DNA of 64,000 bases from Amphiura filiformis (lineage: Eukaryota > Echinodermata > Ophiuroidea > Amphilepidida > Amphiuridae). Below are positions 1 through 13,300 of this stretch, piece by piece. The stretch is taken from the NCBI RefSeq assembly GCF_039555335.1, contig NC_092644.1, forward strand, positions 52,479,365 to 52,543,364, read 5' to 3'. The translations under genes and the position numbers were made by a program. The notes below the pieces were generated by a model. It ran no database searches. It was not told where the DNA came from and saw nothing but the letters and a program-made list of their open reading frames with translations. Position 1 is the first letter of the stretch. Each line of letters begins with the position of its first letter.

Positions 1-450
1 ATGCATGATAGTATCCACCAGGACTAAACCAGCCCATGTTTTTAGGTCATAGTCCCCCAAAATTGTCAAGATGTCCCCAAAATTAAAATTGGCCTTGTTG
101 AGAGACATATCAAATTACTCCAATTACGCCAAGTTTCCATTCTGTAGGAAAGGAAGCATTTTGAAAGTATTTGGTTATGTGCAGAAAAAAATCCCCTATA
201 AAGACCTTTGACCCCAAATCTGTGTTTACCCCATAGACCCCAACTATAGTCCATGCCGATGACCAAGTCTCATTGTGCTACCATGTAATCTGTAAAAGAA
301 GAAGCATTTTTGTTAAAAATCGCATTTTTAGCCAAAATTACTCATGCGTGACATTTGACCCCAAAAGGGTCATGTCAAATGTAAAGGCTGGGGTAGTGGA
401 GCCTTTGCCGAAGTTTGGTTAAAATCAGTCAAATAATTAGGGAGCTAGAG
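1..450. repeat. degenerate dispersed repeat, satellite-like
   Basis: No gene is visible. The first 55 bases (a 'gactaaaccagccca'-type block) recur near 32740-32785. Positions 150-400 read, on the minus strand, like decayed units of the array at 10860-13410: GGGGTCAAAGGTC-type blocks, reversed here as gacctttgaccccaaa, spaced by 'gaagcattttt' motifs. I infer old, diverged copies of a local repeat family. Boundaries are approximate. Confidence 0.5.
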
Positions 451-508
451 CCAATTATGTCAAATGTTGACAGAAAGAAAGAAGAAGCAGAGGCCGCTGA
501 AATGCAAG

Positions 509-533
509 AGTCCAGCCGTTGCTCGGCTGGACT
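509..533. repeat. perfect 10-bp hairpin
   Basis: AGTCCAGCCG at 509-518 pairs perfectly with CGGCTGGACT at 524-533 around a 5-base loop. The same 'AGTCCAGCCGAA' word is repeated at 8760-9000, so this is a stem from a dispersed repeat family rather than a terminator. Confidence 0.6.
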
Positions 534-778
534 AAATACATAAGACGAATAAGGCGCCATGATGGAAGGTCAGGTCGGGTATCAAAGGTTATTGTAACTT
601 CAAATACTACTTGTATTTCACACCTTGCCTCTGTCACATATTTCCTGTCATATATTATTGACAGCAAGTCCTAATTTTGACTTTGCTATTGCAAAATGTC
701 ATTTCATATCAAATTAGTAGACTTTCTTTGAAAAAACATATCTCTGGTGCCTGATGGGAATACCCGTCCGCCATTTCA

Positions 779-1026
779 TTAAAGGAGTGTTTCGTGATCC
801 TAGCATCCTCTTTTTATGTCATTTTTCAGTACATATCCACGAAAAAAGCCTATTTCCAAAATTTCAGTTGATTCCGATTTTGCGTTTGCGAGTTATGAAT
901 GATTATGTACGTATTACACTGCTCCATAGACAATGCGTAGCCAGAGGTTTCCAGTGATATAAAAATCTCAACTTTTTTTGAGAAAAGTGGGGGGATGAGG
1001 CTGTGGATCACGAAATGCCCCTTTAA
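779..1026. mobile_element. MITE-like element, copy 1 (TTAAAGG...CCTTTAA)
   Basis: The left end (TTAAAGGAGTGTTTCGTGAT) and the right end (ATCACGAAATGCCCCTTTAA) are imperfect inverted repeats. A second copy in the opposite orientation lies at 37812-38127, and the interior matches along its length (for example the 'ccgattttgcgtttgcgagt' block). The TTAA at each end suggests TTAA target choice, as in piggyBac-type elements; that assignment is inference. No transposase is present. Confidence 0.7.
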
Positions 1027-1250
1027 ACTGGATCGTTTTCGCCTGGTTTGTGCCCAGATGTATTGGAGCGCGCTATACTCTCATTGAACAGGCAAAGTTC
1101 GCAAAACTAACAACATTGTGATTTGCCAATATTAATTAACATGATCCAAGGGGTCGAACATGAATTATTCATATTCATTATCTTCGTGCATGTTGAGTGA
1201 ACATGGTGAAGGCGTCTATTGTGTGTTGTTTACACTACCAACCGGGAGTT

Positions 1251-4030
1251 CAATCAGGGACCGTGCAGTTAGGACGCTGGACAACCGATTGTTATTGTTC
1301 TGCAAGGCTCACTCAGTCATTTAATAAGGCAATACAAACGATCGAATTTGGTATTCAAATGAACAAAATTTTGAGTTACACCTTTTCAGTGTAAAATTTT
1401 TTTCTTGGCCAAATGAAAAGCAATAATTTTCATTTTCAGTAAATGTCAGGAAAAACTGTAATGCTTGATACTGTATTTTTTTCTTCAAATCTTAGTGTTA
1501 AACTTAGTCGTGAAATTCAGTCATATAGTGTAAGATTTTCGATTTTGATAGGCTTCAACTCTGTCCGTGAGCCTTTTTTGGATCAACCTTTTAGCTTTTC
1601 AAAGTAATATAGTTCGCTAAAGAAGGATTTTTCCCAACTTTCTAACGCACATCACCGTGAGCGATATATCATAGTTTTGTCAGAATTTCCGTTTTGATTC
1701 CATAATTTTTGACTACCAGCTGAAAAAATTTCAAATCCACACGTGAAATACTAGCATTGTGGATCGATATCTCTGGGTGCCCGGCCTGGATACAGTTTTG
1801 CCAGAACTTCAATATAGCAAAGAAATTACCTAGTGTTTCGGTATAGTGCCTTTTGTTTGTGTTTGTTTGAAATTGCTTAAACCCACCGAAAGTCATAATG
1901 AAGCAGCCAAAACAATACAAGGTTAAACACGGAAGTTTATAACAACCTATTATAATGACCTAAAGGAAAAATCATTTATGGTAACAATGAGCCTTGCATT
2001 GTAAGTCATGGTTAAAATGTGTTGAGTACCCACCCCACCCCCATAGGCCTACACAATATTACATACCGGTACCTTATAATATTTATATAGCACGGCTATA
2101 GCTATACATTTAGAAAGTAGGTGCTATAGCGCTAAATTATGACAAATAGGCCTACACAAACCCGAACGCAAGTCTGAAATTGCAGGCTATCACGGGAGCA
2201 AATTTCCAAAATCCACCTCATTTACCAGAATTGGGGATTTGGGCTACCAAATCGCTGGTCAGGCAATCCTGGTTTTCAATGGAAAAGGGACCTGGGTTGA
2301 CAACAATTGAAATATCGATTATTTCTCCTGGTTGCTCTCGAGGTAAAGTACTAAGTTTGACATTTTCGGAGCACGAAGGGAAAAGGGTAAAATAAAAACG
2401 GAAATTCTGACAAAACTATAATATATAGACCCACACGATGTGCTTTACAGAGGTGGGAAATATCTTTCTTTAGCAAACTATATTAGTTTGAGACGCTAAA
2501 AATGAATTCTGTAAAAAGCTCACGGGCGAACTAAAGGCCTATAAAAATCAAAAATATCACACTAAAAGACACAATTTGATGCTTAATTTTAACACCAGGA
2601 TTTAAAAAAACAATGTTCATCCAAGCACTATGTTTTTATTTGACATTACTGAAGAAAAAAACAATTTTGCTTTATATTTGACCGAGAAAATAAATTTCAT
2701 AGCAAAAGGTGTATCTCGGAATTGTGTTGATTTTAACATGTATCGATCGACTTTTAGCGCGACTAAGCATTTCTAAAGAATCGTTTAGACTGCGTGGTTC
2801 CATATACAGTCTGCCGCCTGGACAACCAATTCTTTAGAAATGCTTAGTCGCGCTAAAAGTCGATCGATACATGTAAAAATCAGCACAATTCAGAGATACA
2901 CCATATTGCTATGAAATTAATTTTCTCGGTAAAATATAAAGCAATATTTTTTTTTTTCTTCAGTAATGTCAGTTAAAAACTTGGTGCTTGATATACATTT
3001 TTTTAAATCCTGGTGTTAAAATTAAGCATCAAATTGTGTCTTTTAGTGTGATATTCTTGATTTTTATAGGCCTTGAATTCGCCTGCGAGCTTTTTACGGA
3101 ATTCATGTTTTAGCGTCTCAAACTAACATAGTTTGCTAAAGAAAGATATTTCCCACCTCTGTAAAGCACATCGTGTGGGTCTATATGTTATAGTTTTGTC
3201 AGAATTTCCGTTTTGTTTTACCCTATTTCCATTGATGCTCCGAAAATGTCAAACTAAGTAAAAGTAGGCAATGGTGAGTACTTTTATCTCGAGAGCAACC
3301 AGCAGAAATAGTCGATATTTCCTTTGTTGTTATCCAGGTCAATTTTTCATTGAAAGCAAATTGCCCGACCAGCGATTAAATCCCCAATTGGGTGTTCTGG
3401 TTAAACATGATCAGTAGGAGCGCTATAGGTCTGGGAATTTCTTTGCTATATTGAAGTTCTGGCAACACTATAGCCATGCCGGTATTCCTATTAAACCCAG
3501 GGATATCGATCCACAATGCTAGTACTAGCCTTTAGATTTCACGTGTTGATTTAGACATTTTTTCAGCCGACAGTGAAAGATGGTGAAATCAAAACGGAAA
3601 TTCTGACAAAACTATGATATATAGCTCACGGTGATGTGCTTTAGAAAGTTGGGGAAAATCCTTCATTAGCGAACTATATTACTTTGAAAAGCTAAAAGGT
3701 TGATCAAGAAAAAGCTCGCGGGCCGAGCTGAAGCCTATAAAATCGAATATCTTACACTAAATGACTGAATTTCAGGCCTAAGTTTAACACCAGGATTTAA
3801 AAAAAAATCAGTATCAAGCATTATAGTTTTTCCAGCCATTTACTGAAAAAATGAAAATTATTGCTTTTCATTTGGCTGAGAAAAAAAATTTTACACTGAA
3901 AAGGTGTAACTCAAAATTTTGCTCATTTCAACACCAATTTCGATCGTTTGTATTGCCTCATTAAATGACTGAGTGAGCCTTGCAGAACAAAAGAATCGGT
4001 TGTGCAGGTAGCTGACTGTATAGCGGTCAA
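1251..4030. repeat. large nested foldback: four alternating copies of one ~430-base block
   Basis: One block occurs four times in alternating orientation: inverted at about 1251-1700, forward at 2396-2808, inverted at 2809-3226, forward at 3590-4030. Shared words include 'acggaaattctgacaaaact', 'tagcgaactatatta', 'caccaggatttaaaaaaa' and 'aatcggttg', or their complements. The spacers also match in inverted orientation (1720-1900 with 3420-3550; 2180-2395 with 3230-3400), so the whole region is a near-palindrome centred near 2808. The left half carries about 250 extra bases around 1920-2170. No transposase ORF was seen. It resembles a foldback element or two head-to-head MITEs, and it ends about 120 bases before the SLC23 start codon. 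Confidence 0.8.
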
Positions 4031-4153
4031 CCGGTCACGGTGAAAAACGCTTCTATTGGTGTATGTGATTGAATGGGGCCTGCATCGTAATCAATATTTT
4101 TGTTCCTTTCCTATATTTTGTATTCAACTAGATAACGATTAACGAGTAATTCC

Positions 4154-4315
4154 ATGGCTACGCAAGTAGATAATTCGATACAAATTGTTGATCTGAATGA
4201 CGAGGTTCAATGTGAAAATGCTGACGAGAGACAAAATATGGAGAAAAAGAAGATCGTGATTTTTGATGTGGATGAACGGCCACCTTGGTACCTTGCTATT
4301 GTCCTTGGGTTTCAG
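4154..4315 (+). CDS. SLC23A: SLC23 exon 1 (start codon)
   Basis: ATG at 4154 opens 54 codons ending ...[12 protein letters not shown], the conserved entry to the first membrane helix of the family. The donor is GTAGGT after 4315 (phase 0). The first ~38 residues are acidic and cytosolic-looking, as in other members. The ATG is the only in-frame one giving the expected short N-terminus; a non-coding 5' exon cannot be excluded. Confidence 0.88.
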
Positions 4316-7300
4316 GTAGGTATAAAAGTATAGGGAATACAATTCAGATGTAGCGTTTCCTGTATTATGTCTGTAGGATGCTCTACTGAGGATGGTTAGT
4401 ACTGTAAGAGATACATATTATGGACAGAGACCGATAAAACATAAACAAACATGATGGAAATATACAGCAGACCATTAACATCGATATTGGTCAATGTTTG
4501 TAGAACATAACATCACATCTTCCGTCTTTTAAAATGATACAAATCATTACTGTTGTATACAAGGAGTAGTGTCCTTGTACCAATGTCCTGCATAATCATG
4601 ATAATAACATCAAAAATAAATTGTTTCTTTAAAGCAGTCTTAATTTATGCGACTCTTTAGTCTATGAGAACGTAATATTTGTGGTCCAATTTTTGGCTAC
4701 CATTTTGACAAGCAAATAAGGTACCAACCAGCACTGTGCCCTAATTTCTACTTCATGGATAGCAGCCATATCCTGAAGTATTTAGAGTCATTAATTTTAC
4801 ATGCTTGTTATTTTCTATGAAACAACATTAAAAGACAATGGCATGCTTTTATCAGACAAGGGGCTGTGCAAGAATTATGAGCACCGGGGGCCATATTTTC
4901 AAATGATGTTCCAAAAGTTGCTTGCCCTCCCCCTCTCGGCCTGCCGAAAATCCCCCCGCCGCATGCCAAAAAATCTTTGATCCCCCTTTGCACGTGTCAA
5001 ATGTTTGAGTTCCTAATTTCCTAAATATAGGCGCTCAATGAACAATATTCCTATCAGCTCTCCATTTCACCCATGGGTAGAGAGAGGCCTTGCCCATGTG
5101 CACAGCACGATGGCACCGCCGATTGCGAGGTAGAGCTTGTACTACTGCACCACCGTGCCACAGCGCCGGGCACAGCGCCACCGTGATTCCTTGTAAAGAA
5201 CTTGTAGCGTTCTAATATCTCATTTTTCTTTGGGTTGCATACTTGATCAAATGTTTGTCTTGTAAATATCTGTGCCCGTTTCACCAAGCAAATATTTCAA
5301 CATTTTAACTTGATGCGAATCTTTCTTGTTACCATGAGCTAGCTCCGTTATAAGCCCAATTATTCTTTCCAATTTTTTAAAATATTTTTTAAATATCTCA
5401 GCATGTTCAGTGAGGGATCGTAACTCCTTATTAGCTTCCTAAGCGTTTGCTTGTTCTGTTGGATTCGTCGTAACCATCGCCACCATGATCTAGCCCTGCT
5501 TTACTTACGTAATCGCGTCCAAAATCACTTCAGTAGATAATGAAAATCTCACTCTCTCACATGTAGGGTTCTCTAGTCAGGATGATTAGTATTATTAGAG
5601 ATATTACCAGATGGACAGATACGGTAAAAGATATTGGTCATAATATAACATATAGAACAAAATATCACAATGTCTATAGGCTTTTATAGGCCGCAGTGTG
5701 CTGTCATCTATTTAATCTGAGGAATATGACGAATATGAAATTGGGTTAGCTATAGGCGCAGGGATAAGGTTGGGGTTGGCGTACGGGTTACAGTCGATAT
5801 GACGAACTTTATTTTCGCCAGACCTTCGACACGCAGTTCTCTGCTTTGGTACAGCAGGCTGTAAACTGACTGTGCAACTAAAACCCAGGTCAATCAACAG
5901 CAGTGTGCTGACAGCAAGAATTGGTGGGAATTTTGGACAGTCCACACTATAATCGGTCGTTTAAATTAATTTTAATTAACCACCGTGTCGTTATATTTCA
6001 GCATTTTTTGACGTTTTTTGGTGGAGCTATCACGGCACCGCTATTACTTGCTGGTCCGCTATGCATGGATCAAGACCAGCTGGCGGTTAGTCAACTCATG
6101 TCGACTGCATTTTTCATAGAAGGAATTATCACATTTCTGCAAGTTACTTTTGGCGTTAGGTGCGTACGTAAATGTCTGTGTGTTTTCAATTAATTATGTT
6201 ACGCTATGTACAAATTGTTGCTACTTTCTATTTAGTCCTTCAATGAACCATGTGTAACGTAAAAATGGGAAAATAATGTGAAACCACTGAGGTATTCCTA
6301 GCATTTCTCCATTAAGCAAGGTATCAAGGAACGGCTGTGCACACCTCATGACCTGGTGTTGACTATTCTGTTAACCTAATTGATCTGTGATCTTGAAGCA
6401 GGTTGATCAGGTTTGGTAATTGTGCTTATGAATGTGATCATGAGGTCACCACAGTTGTTTGATAGCATGTAAAACTACGTCATTTTAAAGAAAAATTAAA
6501 CACTGATGACGCTATTTATCATAAATCGTGTTTTTATCTTTACAAGGGGTAGATATTGGCATAATGGCATTAAAACATCAGAAAAAGAGTAACAAATAGT
6601 AACAAAAATGTTTTTAAAACTTTTTATCATGAAATGTTAAGAATAATAATATACAGAATAAAAGATACCACAAAAAGCAGAAAAAGGTGGATAAGTTGGA
6701 AATTCTATGTTTAAAAGAGCTGGAAATATATGTACATATTAGTGTGATAGTTGTTGGTATTGTCTAGGTCTAAAACTGAACATTATATAATGTTTTGTTA
6801 GAATGTTTCATAAATGATCACATCAAACAACCGTGTCATAATATCACAGTAAGGTTTCCTGGTGGTATAGAGTGTAGGAAAGGAGTCAAAATTTGACAAA
6901 GTCAAGTGAAAAACTTTCTAGTGTGTTTGCTTACAGTTTCATCGGTGAATCACTGCATTTTTTTCAAAGCCAGCGTTGTTGGGATTATCCAACATAATAA
7001 CTGGTGGGAAGTTATGTCACTTCCGGTTGTGAACCTACATGAAACCTACATGTAGTTGCAGTCTGCAGCGGATCATTGATCTTTATTCAGCGATGGATTA
7101 ATTGTTGCCATTTTTTGTAGATTGCCCGTTGTTCAGGGAGGAAGTTTCGCATTTCTTGTGCCAGCATTTGCCCTTCTGGACACATATGACGAATGCCAAG
7201 TATCGATAACTCGTGCGTATATTTTCTTACATAGGTATATCTTAAAAATTCTCCCACACACTCGCACAAAAATTTTAGACTTAGAGGCCTACATCAAGTA

Positions 7301-10300
7301 GTTCTTTAGTTATTAAATGAGTATCTTATGTGGCATAATTTTCTCAAAGTTCCTGCTTTCTTTTCCAGGTCTAGTTTCTTTAACTTTATAATCACAAGTT
7401 AAACCAATTCCTAGGCCGACGTAAATACTTTGGTCTGATAATAAATAAAATCCTTTCAGTTTGACCAAAGTTAAGATTCAAGAGTGGGTTAGCCAACAAA
7501 CCAGACAGTCTAAACCTAAACTAACATTGCCATAGGTATAATATACTACGAGGGACTATCTGATGAAATAGCTTGAGATATCCAGTCCGTTTCTCTCCCT
7601 AGCCAAAAATAATTCTGACTTTAGTACAGATCTGATAGACTAAGTTTGGTTTGTTAAGGGGGTACTACACCCCTCGATAAGTTTGTGTCTGTTTTTGCAT
7701 TTTTCTCAAAAACTAATAACACAGTGGTAACAAAAGTTATGTATATTATAGGAGCAAGGAATCCAATTACTACACTGGAATTTCAGTGACCCAAGACAAG
7801 CGGTTCGTTATTTATAATAAGAAATAAGGTACCGATAGGATGTACCTCATTTTCTATCATTATACTGAACCGCTTGTCTTGAGTCACTGAAAATTCAGTG
7901 TAGTAATTGGATTCCTTGCCCCAAAAATTCAAAAATAGTCACAAATTTACCACAGGGGTGTAGTACCCCTTTAAAGCCAAACATGTAGGTATATTACGAG
8001 GAAGGGTAAAGACGATACTTTCATTAGTGATAATATTATAAATAGTCTAATTCTTCTTTAGCGTCTTTAGTTCCATTTATAATTGTGTAAATTTTGATGC
8101 ATCTTATGTGCAATATAATTGTTTGTAATTCTGTGCCAGTGATAAAGTATAATAAATAAACAAATAAATAATTAATACGATTCAATAGCTTATTCTTCCA
8201 GGCAAAACAACTCACGCACATTTATCAACACGCATCTGCACATTTAAACATAGAACCATCTCGCAAATAGACCCCACACCACACCCACGGAACACGCACA
8301 CCCCATCAAGCCCTTTATTGTAAATAATGAAGGTGGTGAGAGAATGTTTGTCGAATTTGAGTATAGTCTGGTACATGAAACAAGGCATCCAGCATTATAG
8401 AGTAACCGTTATATCAAATTTCAATTACAGCAAATTCAACAAAAGCAGAAATGGATAATTATACAGAGGTTTGGCAGATAAGGATGCGTAAGGTATCATT
8501 ACATAAGTAAACAATAATAGTATTAGGGAACACCTATTCGAATTCCCGGGAGAGGGGGATTTTTTTGAACAAAAAACTTCGCCCGCTAGTAAGACAACAA
8601 AAATTCGCCAAATGATGAGTATAAAATTACATTTCCCCAACCCAACTCTAACGGCGGCAAAAAACTAAATTCCGCCCAACTGAAACTCCCAAGTCCTCCC
8701 CTCTGAAAATCGAATGGTGCGTTCCTTAACTAGTATTATTACTACCATGATTTCTGTCCAATTGGTTTCTCTGTCTATTGTTTCTGTTCAATTTCTTTAG
8801 CCCAACCGAACTTCGGCTTATCTATTGTTTTTCAGCAATTTCTTCCTAGTCCAGCCGAACTGGACTATTATTTTTCAGCAAGCTGAACTTCCGCTGGACT
8901 ATCGTTTTTCACCAATTTGTTCTTTTTAGTCGAGCCGAACTTCGACTGAACTGTTGTTTTTCAGCAATTAGTCCAGCAGAACTTCGGCTCTTGAATGTAT
9001 TGTATGTATGTAACTATGTGGTCTAATAAAAAATGAGCTCTTATTGTCACTGAGGCTGTTAATTAGACACAGTGAGACAGTACAAGTGTGAGACCTAAGA
9101 GTACACCAGACACATCATATAATTGCATCTTGAATACGAGGAATGTCCTCCTGATATCAAATAATTTTGATTTGTTGAAATTCGCGATATAGTACAAATT
9201 TTATGACAAATTATTTGCCATAAAAATTTGTATTATATCGGGAACTTCAAACAAAATTGATATTAAAAGAACATTCCTAGTATTCAGAATACAATTTGGT
9301 GTGTCTGATGTGCTCTCAGAGCTTCTCAGGTCCTACAAAAATAGGTGACCGACCCCTTAATTGACAAAACATCTCTATAGCTGACCTTTCGTATTTTTCC
9401 CAATACCCTAAATTTTAAACGGCGTTTCTCCTAGGTACATACACTTTAAGTACACATCATTAGATTGATAAAGTTTACTTCAAGGACTGTTAAATATCAA
9501 AAATATAAAGTTTTTATTATATCTATTTTATATAATAAAAATTGTTTGATATCGGAAGGACATTCTTCAGAACCCAATTTGGTGTATCTGATGTGCTCGA
9601 CAAAAAGTACTGGCAAAGGTGGGTGACTGTGACTGACTGACCCCTTCAACTATTCCACAATGATATGGTTTATGATGCATATTACAATGCTATAATTCAA
9701 CGTCATGCTTTTTAAGAGCACAGGAGATGACTGCTAGTAAAAAATATAATAGGTAGTATTAAAATTATATATTGTACATAAACAAAACTATTATTATTGA
9801 ACAGCAAAACACATATGGCAATACATGTATTTGTATTCGTCAAGATATGCGTGATGTCCAAACTGTAAACCTCTGGAGTTTACAATTTGAATATAATATA
9901 ATTAGACTCGGTATACTTGATTAAAAGTATGCTTTTTCTCATCTGTATTTTTAATATTATTTCATTTTTCCATGTTGAATGTTCTGAAACTTAAAGGATT
10001 GTACACTTGCCGAACGACTAAATGGTATTACAACAATAGTGCAATTGATTTCAGTTTACATGCAATACAATCGTGCAAATCATGTTAAACTTGCCGTATT
10101 TGGCAGATGAATAGTACTTAGAGTGCTAATTAATCGAGGCTTTGGAGGCATTTTAACAGTACCCTCATTCTAGCAGAAAAAGGTCATTGACCTTTGCACA
10201 GATGGTCAAGTTCAAAACTACTTAGACCTGTTCAAAACTTAATAAAGATTCAGAAAAAGTATACTTTGTCCTATCTATGATGCACGGGTATAGAGTTTTG

Positions 10301-13300
10301 GGCAAAAGAGTAACATTGTGACGTCATAGGTCCAATTTTGCCCCGCTGGGGGATGATATTTGCTCTGATTTTGATGAAACTGGTCTCAAATTATTGGTCT
10401 TGTTGCAAGGAATCATAAAAAGGATATAGTTTTAACTATATATCTTGGGTGCTTTCTTATCCAGGTAACACAACAAATTGTCAAGGTCAAATTGATTCAA
10501 TATAGAACTCAATGCGACTCAATAGCTATTGTCTATTTTGATGTGCTCCTGAGGTAACGAAACATCCTACATACATGACATAGCGCAAACTATTATTTTT
10601 CTGATTTATCATGGAAAGGCTAATAATTTGGGACCGTTTTCAACAAAATCGGAGCATTTTCCAATTTTGCTCCATGTGGTGCCAAAATTAGACCTATGAT
10701 GTCAAATGTTACATTTTTGCTCATAACTCCATAACCGTACATCGTAGATATGTCAAACGATACCTTTGATGAATCCTTATGACTAGAGGAACACATTGCC
10801 TGTCCTTTTAACCATTGGAAAGTCCGAGCAATTTTGAACTTGACCTCTGTGTAAAAGTATATGTAGTTTTTATTTGGGTCCATTAACGGGTCACTTCCGG
10901 TCCGAGACGAAACACCTTCAACATGCATGTTTTGCCACAAACAACATAGCTAGGTGACGCCAATTGCACACAACATTTAAATCAACCAGAGTCTATAGGG
11001 TGTTCACAGTTTTGGGGTCAAATGTCATTAAGAGTGTCACTTCCGGTTAACAACAACTAACGTCTGTATTCGTGGTCGCAGGACCACACATGCCCTGTCT
11101 AGTTATTATTGTTATTATCATCATCAACTTCATCATCATAGCATCATCTTCATCAACAACAGCAACAACTACAACATAGTCGTCGTCATCGTCGTCGTCG
11201 TCTTCATTATGAACAACAGTTGTCGTCATCATAATCATCATCATCGTCGTCTTTATCGTCACTAAAATCATCACCATTATCATCATTATCTTCGTCGTCA
11301 ACATGGTCATCAATTTAATCTCCTATTCACCTTATTGCTATCATCACCGTTATCATCACTATCACTCCAATTTCGCTTGCAGATTCAAGCAGGTGCAATC
11401 ATAGGGCGTCTTTTCTACAGATTCTGATTGGCTTTACTGGTATTATTGGCTTTCTGTTAAAGTTCATCGGTCCAGTGACCGTTGCACCGGTAGTAACTTT
11501 GGTTGGTCTTGGTGTGGTGGCTCCTGCAGCTGCAAGGGCTGGACAACATTGGGGTATTGCAGCATTGTAAGTGCCAATTTTTTCTCCAAAAATGTTAGGT
11601 CTTTTTAATATACGAGTATAACTGATGGAGGTGTAACTGTCTATTGAGTTCTGTCAAATTCTACGAATTTGTATCTGTTTATTGTCTTCCGCCACCAATC
11701 CTTCTTCTTCTGTCAGTCCGCTTCTTCTCCCACAATCAACATCGTATAGTAACATCACTTGCAGACATGCATCGTTGTTACGCTGTGCCTTTGGGCTGTT
11801 CACATATTTGGCGTCAAAGGTCATTATGGGGTCACAACTTCTGGTTTACAGCTAAAAACATGATTTTCGACATTCAAAATGTTTTTTCTACATATAACAT
11901 AGCACAGTGGCGCCACTTGCACACTTGCATTGACATTAGCCAGTGTGTATGGGGTGTTCACAGATTTGGGGTCAAAGGTCAATGAGGGGGTCATTTCCGA
12001 TCTGAACGTCAAAAAAAACATTCAAAAATCCAATTCTGTCTCGAATAACAGGCACTGGCAATTGAGCATTATAATTAGTTAACCAATTTGGGGCAAAATT
12101 CATTAAGGGTCACTTCCGGTCCAAGATAAAAAAATCTTCAAATGCTTCTTCTGCCACAAACAACATAGCAGAGTGACCCCAATTACACATATGATTGACA
12201 TTGGTCAGTGTGTATAGGGTGTTTACAGGTTTGTGGTCAAAGGTCATTAAGTGGTCACTTCCGGTCTAAAAACAAATACCTTCAAAATTTTAATTAACTA
12301 ATAAACACATACCACTGTGACGGTATGTTCACACATTAATTGTTGTTACCAAGTGTATTTGTGGCATCTTTTATTTGGGGTCAGAGGTCATTAAAGGGTC
12401 ACATCCGATCTGAAACCAAATACCGTCAACAATTTTTATTAGCCATGGAAAAACATAGCTGAGAGCCGGTTTGTTTGTACATGAATTGCTATTACCCAGT
12501 GTAGATTTGGTATTTTTTTACTTGTGGTCAAAAAAATTAAGGGGTCATTTCCGGTTCGAGATGAAATACCTTCAAAATGCATTTCCTGCCACAAACAACA
12601 CAGCTTGGTGACGCCAACTGCACACATGCATTGACATTAGCAAGTGTCTATAGGGTGTTCACAGATTTCGGGTCAAAGTTCATTAAGGGGTCATTACCGG
12701 TCGACAACGACTGTCTTCATGGTCGCAAGACCACAGTTATGTCCGAGAGATATGTTCAAAAGTTCCATACTTACACACATTGACATTAACCAGTGCCCAC
12801 ATATTATGGGTTTAAGGGAGCCACAAACGTGATTTCTGACACTCAAAGTGCTTCTTCTACAAAATAAAAATAGCTTAGTGGTGCCACTTGCACACTTGCA
12901 TTGTCATTAGCCTGTGTTTATGGAGTCAAAAGGTCACTAAGGAGATCATTTTACGGTCTGAAATAAAAACATTCAAAAATCCAATTCTGTCTTAAGTTAC
13001 ATAGTACAATAACGCCACTTGCACATAAGCGTTGTTATTGGTCATTTTCTATAAGGTTTTAACCAATTTGTGGCAAAGTTCATTAAGGGTCAGATTCGGT
13101 CCGAGACAAAAAATCTTCAAAATGCTTTTTCAACAAAGCAGAGTGCAGCCACCTGCACACTTGCATTGTATCTTGCACACGTGCATTGTATAGGGTGTTC
13201 ACAGATTTGGGGTCAAAGGTCATTAAGGGGTTCCAGTCCGAGACGAAATACATTCTAAATGCATCTTCTGCCACAAACAACATAACTGAGTGACGCCAAT

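Larger units (their letters stand above)
7213..11382 (+). other. SLC23A: SLC23 intron 3
   Basis: Long intron holding a MITE (7654-7974), a hairpin-rich tandem cluster (8750-9000), a dispersed repeat pair (9105-9625), another repeat (10140-10860), the start of a satellite-like array (10860 on) and a triplet-rich stretch (11100-11310). A missing short SLC23 exon could lie here but I did not find one. Confidence 0.6.

Noticed and set aside
8750..9000. CRISPR-like spaced repeats
   Set aside because: Repeat units are imperfect, spacers are not unique, and the genome is animal; a hairpin-rich tandem cluster explains it.
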